From positions 1,316-21,755 of the forward strand of contig JADDQX010000025.1 in assembly GCA_016781115.1 (NCBI GenBank): a stretch of 20,440 bases of DNA, read 5' to 3'. Origin of the DNA: Actinomycetota bacterium (lineage in GTDB: Bacteria; Actinomycetota; CADDZG01; WHSQ01). This document shows, in pieces, positions 6,636 to 12,462 of the stretch (positions are counted from its first letter, which is position 1; each line of letters begins with the position of its first letter). Made by a program: the position numbers and the translations under genes. Under the pieces are notes generated by a model. That model made no database searches. It was given only the letters and a program-made list of their open reading frames with translations, and had not been told where the DNA came from.

Positions 6636-7831
6636 TAGTGCTTGTGCTTTCCTTCTTTGAGGCCCTTGACCTCGAACACGTCCAGGCCCCGCACACGGTC
6701 GTTGGCCCAGATGCGGCCGTCGTACCAGTAGGCGGACCAGTAGTTGGTGTTGCCATCGCCCGTCGTCATGTAGTGAGCGACCTCCTTGGGCTGCGTCGGG
6801 TTCGAGAAGTCGACGACGCTCATCCCGCCGGCGTACCAGGAGCCAACGAGGGTGTAGGTGCCGGGGATGAAGTTGAAGAGGTGGGCGCTGCACCACGTGT
6901 CTCGGTTGTAGTTCGAAGATCCCGCCGGAAGAGGGCCGCGCTGGGGGCCCTGATAGCCGACCAACACGGGCGCTTGGCGGACGGTGAAGTCGTAGATGAA
7001 CATGGCCCCGGTCGGACCGCCCTCGCAGTCGTTGCCGACGATCGCCTCGTCGCCGATCACGAAGTACCTGCCGTCGTCCGTGAAAGCGAAGGAGTGAGGG
7101 AACTGCGCCGCGACCGGCACGTGAGCGATCGTCCGCGGCTTCAGTGGGTCGGACACGTCGAGGATCTGCGCCTCGCCGCCGCCGGCACAGCCGGCGAAGG
7201 CCTCCTTCTTGGTCACGAAGAACTCGAGGTCGTGACACCCGGCGCGGCTGGGGGTGAAGGTAGCCGCCACCTTCGGCTTCGCTGGGTTGGAGACGTCGAG
7301 GATCTGCTCGACGCCGCCGCCGTTGGCCAGGCCCCCGGGTGAGGCGTAGATGATGTCTTTGCCGGGGTAGACGGTGAGCGTGTGGGTGCCTCCCGGGAGG
7401 TCGTTAACGGCGCCGAGGAGCTTGGGCCGCTTCGGGTCCTTCACGTCGATCAGGCGCACGCCGCCGCCCTCGCCGCCGCACTGCGTGGAGTGGTAGCCGA
7501 GGGCGATCAGGCCGGGCTTGACGACGGCAACGTCGTTCTGGCCGCCGGGGCACGGGATGAAGCTGACCTTCTTCGGCTTCGGACCGGAAGCGTCGATCAC
7601 GTGGACACCGCCGTCGGCGCCCTGCTGCATGGCGTAGACGTACTTGCCGGAGAAGGCCATGTCGGTCCCGCCCGCGAAGAAGTCCTCTTTCTTGTTCTCG
7701 TACGGGAAATGCTCGATGAGCTTGACGTTGTCTGACTTGTCCTCCTCGGCGGCAGGACGGGCACCGGCGGGAGCCGCCAGCAACCCGGCCACGAGGCCGA
7801 GCGTGAGAGCGAGGGCGAGGCGTCGGTTCAT
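6635..7831 (-). CDS. Secreted LVIVD-repeat beta-propeller protein (copy A)
   Basis: A 398-residue exported paralogue of the next gene. Its signal peptide is MNRRLALALTLGLVAGLLAA followed by PAGARPA (cleavage near 24-28). LVIVD-type repeats include GVHVIDASGPKPK, VRLIDVKDPKRPK, QILDVSNPAKPK, QILDVSDPLKPR, MFIYDF and MSVVDFSNPTQPK. The six cysteines (C94, C118, C199, C215, C269, C314) match those of copy B. Shared blocks include CPG..NDV.VVKPGL, the CHD motif, DEA.....C, WC..H and the end motif ND..RGLD.F. The C-terminus is basic and His-containing (KEGKHKH). ATG at 7831 gives the correct signal peptide; a further 28 codons upstream are open but carry no such feature. AGGGGA lies 10 nt before the ATG. 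Tandem duplication is the simplest origin. Ligand and role are unknown. Confidence 0.85.
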   Translation of the reverse strand: MNRRLALALTLGLVAGLLAAPAGARPAAEEDKSDNVKLIEHFPYENKKEDFFAGGTDMAFSGKYVYAMQQGADGGVHVIDASGPKPKKVSFIPCPGGQNDVAVVKPGLIALGYHSTQCGGEGGGVRLIDVKDPKRPKLLGAVNDLPGGTHTLTVYPGKDIIYASPGGLANGGGVEQILDVSNPAKPKVAATFTPSRAGCHDLEFFVTKKEAFAGCAGGGEAQILDVSDPLKPRTIAHVPVAAQFPHSFAFTDDGRYFVIGDEAIVGNDCEGGPTGAMFIYDFTVRQAPVLVGYQGPQRGPLPAGSSNYNRDTWCSAHLFNFIPGTYTLVGSWYAGGMSVVDFSNPTQPKEVAHYMTTGDGNTNYWSAYWYDGRIWANDRVRGLDVFEVKGLKEGKHKH

Positions 7832-7924
7832 GGTGGAGATGTCCCCTTCGGTCGTTTTCGGTTGAAGACAGGATTCGCCCCCAGTCGCCCCCCTCCTGCA
7901 CGCCCCACAGGCCACTCAGGGGGC

Positions 7925-7942
7925 CCGCAGAAGCGTCTGCGG
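7925..7942 (-). terminator. 7-bp hairpin between the SRPBCC and LVIVD genes
   Basis: CCGCAGA (7925-7931) and TCTGCGG (7936-7942) pair perfectly around a four-base loop. It lies in the 222-nt spacer after the gat operon and before the LVIVD pair, and may be the second element of a terminator. The rest of the spacer towards 7832 shows no clear -10 box. Confidence 0.45.
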
Positions 7943-7953
7943 CAGTGACACAA

Positions 7954-7991
7954 CAGCCGACAACCGTTCCTCGACGTGAAAATGTCGGCTG
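7954..7991 (-). terminator. 9-bp inverted repeat downstream of the gat operon
   Basis: CAGCCGACA (7954-7962) and TGTCGGCTG (7983-7991) are perfect 9-bp arms separated by 20 nt. In the minus-strand transcript it comes 63 nt after the SRPBCC stop and is followed by TTGTGTC. It is plausibly the end of the gatCAB-SRPBCC transcript, although the long loop also fits a protein-binding dyad. Confidence 0.45.
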
Positions 7992-8053
7992 AGCCCACAC
8001 GGCACGACAAAGAAGACAGGCGCTGGAGGTGCGGCCCCGGCAGACCCAGGGAC

Positions 8054-8530
8054 CTAGTGGTGGGTGGCGGCGCGGACGAGGGCTGCGAGCACCCTCAGGT
8101 CTCTTTTGAAGATCCTGTACATGAGCGGCTTGAACGCGGTGAGGCCGACGGCTCCCGCTACGCCTACCGGCGGATAGAGCTCTTCTCGCCAGTAAAGATG
8201 GGTCCGTTCGCCGCCGAGCGGCGTGAGGAACATGTCGCCCGAGCCGGAGACCCAGCCCTCGTGCGCGATCCCCAGGTGCTTCTCCGGCTCCCAGGCCGTC
8301 ACCTTGACGCGGTCGCGCGTGCTGATGCCGCCGATCCTGACGGTCGCCTCGGCCTCCATCCCCACGCCCTCCCGCTGATCGGATAAGACCACGAAGTCTG
8401 AGGCCTCGAGCATCCAGTCGTCTTGGTGCTCCCAGTCCGTGATCAGACGCCACACCACCGGCGGCGGGCCGGGCATGGTCTCCGACAGCTCGAGCAGGAC
8501 GGGCCATCCCTTCTTGATGACCGTCGCCAT
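8054..8530 (-). CDS. SRPBCC-family (START/polyketide cyclase-like) protein
   Basis: A 158-residue cytosolic protein with the helix-grip pattern of the SRPBCC superfamily. It opens with a strand and PPPVVWRLITDWEHQDDW (about 22-39, the first helix), continues with strands around DFVVLSDQREG, EAEATVRIGG, RVKVTAWEPEKHL, GSGDMFLTPLGGERTHLYWREEL, and ends in a long C-terminal helix (about 130-155). Such proteins bind hydrophobic ligands in a central cavity; the ligand here is unknown. The ATG follows the gatB stop directly (TAG then ATG with no gap), so it is the last gene of the gat operon and is probably translated by re-initiation. A role in amidotransferase function is not established. Family call fairly sure, function unknown. 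Confidence 0.8.
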   Translation of the reverse strand: MATVIKKGWPVLLELSETMPGPPPVVWRLITDWEHQDDWMLEASDFVVLSDQREGVGMEAEATVRIGGISTRDRVKVTAWEPEKHLGIAHEGWVSGSGDMFLTPLGGERTHLYWREELYPPVGVAGAVGLTAFKPLMYRIFKRDLRVLAALVRAATHH

Positions 8531-9997
8531 CTACGAAGAGAGCTTCTGGCGCAGCAGCTCGTTAACCATCCCGGGATTGGCCTGGCCGCGCGTCTTCTTC
8601 ATGACCTGACCCACCAGGAAGCCGATGGTGTTCATCTGACCGCCGCGGACCTTGTCGGCCGCATCGGCGTTCTCCGCGATGACCTCGTCAACGGCGGCTT
8701 CGATCGCGCCGGCGTCCGATACCTGCTCGAGCCCCTTGTCCGCGGCCACCTTCTCCGGGTCGTCGCCGCTCTCGAACATCCCTGTCAGCACGAGCTTCGC
8801 CTGTTTGCCGGAGATCTTGCCGGCGTCGATCATCGAGATGAGGCCCGCCAGCTGCGCGGGGGTGAACCTCGTCTCGTGCAGCTCGAGCCCCGCCTCGTTC
8901 AGCAGCCCGTAAAGGTCGGCGATGATCCAGTTCACGACCTTCTTCGGATCCCCTCCGTAGGCCGCGGCCGCGGCCTCGAACCAATCCGCGGTCTTGGTCG
9001 ACGCGGTCAGGACCTCGATGTCGGCGCTTCCGAGGCCGTACTCGGAGGCGAACCGCTCGCGCCTCGCGGCCGGCAGCTCGGGCAAGGAGTCCTTCAGCTG
9101 CTGCACCCACTCGCGTGACGGAGCCAGCGGCACCAGATCGGGCTCCGGGAAGTAGCGGTAGTCGAAGGCGAACTCCTTCGTGCGGAGCGACGACGTCGTC
9201 CCGGTCTTCTCGTCGAAGTGCCGTGTCTCTTGCACGAGCGACTCCCCCCGGTCGAGGGCGTCCCGCTGGCGCCGCTCCTCGTACTCCAGCGCCCGGCCGA
9301 CGGAGCGGATCGAGTTCATGTTCTTCACCTCGACCTTCGCGCCGTGCTCGGTCTCGCCTCGGCGCCGAACCGAGATGTTGGCGTCGACGCGCAGAGACCC
9401 TTCCTCCATGCGGACATCCGACACGCCCAGGGATTCCAGCAGGGCCCGTAGCTCCGCGACGAAGACGCGAGCCTCATCAGCCGAGTGGATGTCGGGCTCG
9501 CTGACGATCTCGACCAGCGGCGTTCCGGCACGGTTGAAGTCCTCCAGCGAGTACTCCGAGTCGGCGATGCGGCCCGTTCCGCCCATGTGCACAGACTTCC
9601 CCGTGTCCTCTTCGAGATGCACACGCGTGATGCCGACGCGGGTCGAGCCGAAGTCTCCCGAGATGTCGACGTGACCGCGCTCGCAAAGAGGCGAGTCGTA
9701 CTGACTGATCTGGTAGTTCTTCGGCATATCCGGATAGAAGTAGTTCTTCCGATGGAACAGCGAGTGCTCGGCGATATGGCAGTTGAGCGCAAGGCCGATC
9801 CTCATCGTGTACTCGACCGCCTTTTCGTTCGGCACCGGAAGCGTCCCGGGGAAGCCGAGGCAGATGGGACAGGTGCGGCTGTTCGGTTCGCCGGCGAAAG
9901 AAACGGCGCACCCGCAGAACATCTTCGAGTCGGTCGCAAGCTCCACGTGTATCTCGAGCCCGACGGTGGTCTCGTAAAGGTCTTCCTTCAGGCTCAC
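8531..9997 (-). CDS. gatB: Asp-tRNA(Asn)/Glu-tRNA(Gln) amidotransferase subunit B
   Basis: The tRNA-binding kinase subunit of GatCAB. It phosphorylates the Glu or Asp of mischarged tRNA and delivers it for amidation, giving Gln-tRNA or Asn-tRNA. The 488 residues begin with the family hallmark TVGLEIHVEL (11-20), followed by C28-G-C30 and C43-P-I-C46, the CxC/CxxC zinc-type set seen in many GatB proteins. YPDMPKNYQISQYD and TRVHLEEDTGKSVH are further signatures. The C-terminal YqeY-like helical domain ends near GQANPGMVNELLRQKL. The GTG start overlaps the gatA stop by 4 nt (GTGA), indicating translational coupling. The length is normal and nothing appears broken. Confidence 0.97.
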   Translation of the reverse strand: MSLKEDLYETTVGLEIHVELATDSKMFCGCAVSFAGEPNSRTCPICLGFPGTLPVPNEKAVEYTMRIGLALNCHIAEHSLFHRKNYFYPDMPKNYQISQYDSPLCERGHVDISGDFGSTRVGITRVHLEEDTGKSVHMGGTGRIADSEYSLEDFNRAGTPLVEIVSEPDIHSADEARVFVAELRALLESLGVSDVRMEEGSLRVDANISVRRRGETEHGAKVEVKNMNSIRSVGRALEYEERRQRDALDRGESLVQETRHFDEKTGTTSSLRTKEFAFDYRYFPEPDLVPLAPSREWVQQLKDSLPELPAARRERFASEYGLGSADIEVLTASTKTADWFEAAAAAYGGDPKKVVNWIIADLYGLLNEAGLELHETRFTPAQLAGLISMIDAGKISGKQAKLVLTGMFESGDDPEKVAADKGLEQVSDAGAIEAAVDEVIAENADAADKVRGGQMNTIGFLVGQVMKKTRGQANPGMVNELLRQKLSS

Positions 9998-11460
9998 AGC
10001 TGTGGCCTCTCATGGAATCCCAGGTCCTGCTCGAACGCGTAGGCGGCGCGGAACATCGTCTTCTCGTCCAGCGACCTAGCGATGATCTGCAGACCGACGG
10101 GGAGCCCGTCGTCGTCGGACAAGCCACACGGCACGCTGATCGCGGCGTTGCCGGCCAGGTTCACCGGCACCGTAAATACGTCGGAGAGATACATCGCCAG
10201 CGGGTCGTCGGTCCTCTCGCCGAGGCGGAACGCGGTAGTGGGCGAGGTCGGGCACACGATCAGATCAACCTGTTGGTACGCCCGCTCCAGGTCGCGCGCG
10301 ATGAGCGTCCTTACCTTCTGCGCCTTGCCGTAGTAGGCGTCGTAGTAGCCGGCGGAGAGCGCGTACGTGCCCAGCATGATGCGCCGCTTGACCTCGTCTC
10401 CGAAGCCCTCTTCCCGAGTCCGCGAGGTCATGGAAACGATGTCATCGGCTCCCGCTGCGCGGCGCCCGTAGCGCACGCCGTCGTAGCGGGCGAGGTTCGA
10501 CGAGCACTCCGCCGGTGCGATCAGGTAGTACGCGGAGATCCCGTGCTCGAACGATGGGAGCGAGACCTCCTCCAGGCTGGCGCCCAACTTCTCCAGTCTG
10601 GTCAGCGACTCGTCGACCCGCGCGCGCACGCCCCGCTGCGATCCCTCGCCTTGGAACTCCCGGACGATGCCGACCCGCATCCCATCGATGCCGCCGTCGA
10701 TGCCATCCAGCAGGTCCGGCACCGGCTCCTTCAGGCAGGTGGAGTCCATGTCGTCTCCGCCCGCCGCCAGGTTGAGGAGGGCGGCCGCGTCTTCGACCGA
10801 TCGTGTGATCGGTCCCGCCTGATCGAGAGACGAGGCGAAGGCGATCATCCCGTAGCGCGAGACGAGGCCGTAGGTGGGCTTCACTCCCACGAGCCCGCAC
10901 AGCGCGGCGGGCTGCCTGATCGAGCCTCCCGTGTCGGTGCCCCACGCCCACGGCACCGCGCCCGAGGCCACCGCTGCGACCGAACCGCCACTGGAGCCGC
11001 CGGGGACCGTATCGAGGTTCCACGGGTTGCGCGTGGGGCCGAAGGCCGAGTTCTCGGTCGAGGATCCCATGGCGAACTCGTCCATGTTGAGCTTGCCGAG
11101 CATCGGAAGCCCCGCGGCCTCACAACGCGAGACGACGGTCGCGTCATAGGGCGGCAGGAAGTCCTCCAGGATCTTCGACCCGCACGTGGTCGTCACACCG
11201 CCGGTTACGAAGATGTCTTTGTAGGCCAGTGGGACGCCGTCGAAAGCGGAGAGGCTTTCACCTCCGGCTCGTCGGGTGTCGGCGGCCTCGGCAGCGTCGA
11301 GCGCCCGCTCGTCCGTCCGCCTCAGGTAAGCGTGGAGCTTGGAATCGACCTCGTCCGTCCGCGCGATGAGCGCTTCGGTGATCTCGCGTGAGGAGATCTC
11401 TCCGGCCTGGAGTCGCCGCGCCAGCTCCGTGGCGGAGGCCCACACGATCTCGGCGGTCAT
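9994..11460 (-). CDS. gatA: Asp-tRNA(Asn)/Glu-tRNA(Gln) amidotransferase subunit A
   Basis: The amidase-signature subunit that releases ammonia from glutamine for GatB. It has 488 residues with an intact Ser-cisSer-Lys triad: K81 in AYKDIF, S156 in the Gly/Ser-rich loop GGSSGGSVA, and S180 in GTDTGGSIRQPA. These positions fit the numbering of well-studied GatA enzymes (Lys79, Ser154, Ser178 in S. aureus). FNMDEFAMG-like LNMDEFAMGSSTENS (124-138) and the C-terminal PCGLSDDDGLPVGLQI are further hallmarks. ATG at 11460 directly abuts the gatC stop codon. Together with gatC and gatB it forms the complete heterotrimer. The presence of all three subunits suggests that at least one of GlnRS/AsnRS is missing from the genome, or used only in part. 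Confidence 0.97.
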   Translation of the reverse strand: MTAEIVWASATELARRLQAGEISSREITEALIARTDEVDSKLHAYLRRTDERALDAAEAADTRRAGGESLSAFDGVPLAYKDIFVTGGVTTTCGSKILEDFLPPYDATVVSRCEAAGLPMLGKLNMDEFAMGSSTENSAFGPTRNPWNLDTVPGGSSGGSVAAVASGAVPWAWGTDTGGSIRQPAALCGLVGVKPTYGLVSRYGMIAFASSLDQAGPITRSVEDAAALLNLAAGGDDMDSTCLKEPVPDLLDGIDGGIDGMRVGIVREFQGEGSQRGVRARVDESLTRLEKLGASLEEVSLPSFEHGISAYYLIAPAECSSNLARYDGVRYGRRAAGADDIVSMTSRTREEGFGDEVKRRIMLGTYALSAGYYDAYYGKAQKVRTLIARDLERAYQQVDLIVCPTSPTTAFRLGERTDDPLAMYLSDVFTVPVNLAGNAAISVPCGLSDDDGLPVGLQIIARSLDEKTMFRAAYAFEQDLGFHERPQL

Positions 11461-11754
11461 CTAGGAATCCTCGATGATCCGCTGCACTCGGAAGCGGCCG
11501 TCCTCGGTCTCGGGCGCGTTCGCCAGAGCCTCTTCCGGAGGAAGCGAAGGCCGGGCGCGATCCGGCCGCATCACGTTGCTCAACGGCAAGGCATGCGAGG
11601 TCGGAGGCACGTCGTCGAGCTCGAGCGACTGGATCTTCTCCGCATGAGCGAGGATCACCGTCAGCTCCTTCTGCATCCGCTCTCGCTCCTCTTCGGTCAG
11701 GTCGAGACGGGCCAGACGGGCGACGTGGTTCACGGCTGCTCGGTCCAGTGACAT
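11461..11754 (-). CDS. gatC: Asp-tRNA(Asn)/Glu-tRNA(Gln) amidotransferase subunit C
   Basis: A 97-residue GatC that wraps around the GatA-GatB interface and stabilises the complex. The family pattern is clear: an N-terminal helix VNHVARLARLDLTEEE, a second helix with the spaced acidic/leucine pattern ILAHAEKIQSLELDDV, then PTSHALPLSNVMRPD and the C-terminal segment ALANAPETEDGRFRVQRII. ATG at 11754 is the first gene of the operon. No good Shine-Dalgarno is visible; TAGGAT lies 7 nt upstream, suggesting a leaderless mRNA. The length is normal. Confidence 0.96.
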   Translation of the reverse strand: MSLDRAAVNHVARLARLDLTEEERERMQKELTVILAHAEKIQSLELDDVPPTSHALPLSNVMRPDRARPSLPPEEALANAPETEDGRFRVQRIIEDS

Positions 11755-11761
11755 GGGCGGA

Positions 11762-11767
11762 ATCCTA
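11762..11767 (-). promoter_or_regulatory. Putative leaderless -10 box for the gatCAB operon
   Basis: TAGGAT on the minus strand lies 7 nt before the gatC ATG, putting transcription start at the ATG. It shares a 63-nt divergent spacer with the PH-domain gene. No -35 element can be recognised. Confidence 0.55.
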
Positions 11768-11805
11768 GAGGGCGAGCGCGCAAGGCCGAGAGGTCACTGC
11801 AGGGG

Positions 11806-11811
11806 TAGCTT
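11806..11811 (+). promoter_or_regulatory. Putative leaderless -10 box for the PH-domain gene
   Basis: TAGCTT lies 6 nt before the GTG at 11818. The nearest purine-rich run, AGGGG at 11801-11805, is 12 nt from the start and partly upstream of the box, so it would not be in the mRNA. Back-to-back with the gatC box, 38 nt apart. Confidence 0.5.
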
Positions 11812-11817
11812 TGTGAC

Positions 11818-12453
11818 GTGGGCTTCCCGCGCAACCTCCTCGCCGACCACGAGAAGATCGTGTTCGAGCTGCGCCCGCACTGGGTCGCCCTCGTCCCGTC
11901 GGTGCTCTGGACGCTTGTCTTGGGCGTCGCGCTGTTCCTTGCTTACCAAGCAGCAGAAGCCATCATCGACGGCGATCCATCCACCGCCAAGAGCGTCGCC
12001 GGGGCGGCGGTCACGATCGCGTGGCTCGTGCTTGCGGTCCTGCCCTTCCTTCGCTGGTTCTTCACCTTGTTCGTGTTGACGAGCGACCGCTTGATCACGA
12101 GAAGCGGAGTCGTGGCGAAGCACTCCCGCGAGATCCCGCTCGAGCGGATCAACGACGTGACCTTCAACCAGAGCGTGCTCGATCGGGTTCTGGGGGCGGG
12201 AGACCTGCTGGTGGAGTCCGCTGGCGAGCGTGGGCAGACCAGGATCGCGAACGTCCGCAAGCCGGAGCAGGTGCAGCTCATGATCTACAAGCAGACCGAG
12301 GACAACAACAACCGGATGATGCGGCCGCCGACCACGGGAGCGGGAACCTCGATCCCGGAGCAGATCCAGGCGCTGGCACTGCTGAACGAGCAGGGCATCC
12401 TCAGCGACCTCGAATTCGAGACGAAGAAACAGGAGCTGCTGAAGCGGCTCTGA
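11818..12453 (+). CDS. Membrane protein with bacterial PH domain and SHOCT tail
   Basis: A 211-residue protein with two hydrophobic segments (about 22-46 and 58-86) forming a hairpin in the membrane. They are followed by a bacterial PH (bPH2/YdbS-type) domain at about 83-157: VLTSDRLITRSGVVAKHSREIPLERINDV, then VLDRVLGAGDLLVES and QTRIANVRKPEQV. The C-terminus (about 178-211: IPEQIQALALLNEQGILSDL, then EFETKKQELLKRL) is a SHOCT domain, a short helical module often found at C-termini next to PH-like domains. The GTG start is supported by the TAGCTT box and by the start of the ELRPHW segment usual in this family. Role unknown; such proteins are envelope-associated. It converges on the RTX gene with 9 nt between stop codons. 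Confidence 0.88.
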   Translation: MGFPRNLLADHEKIVFELRPHWVALVPSVLWTLVLGVALFLAYQAAEAIIDGDPSTAKSVAGAAVTIAWLVLAVLPFLRWFFTLFVLTSDRLITRSGVVAKHSREIPLERINDVTFNQSVLDRVLGAGDLLVESAGERGQTRIANVRKPEQVQLMIYKQTEDNNNRMMRPPTTGAGTSIPEQIQALALLNEQGILSDLEFETKKQELLKRL

Positions 12454-12462
12454 AGCGCGCGC

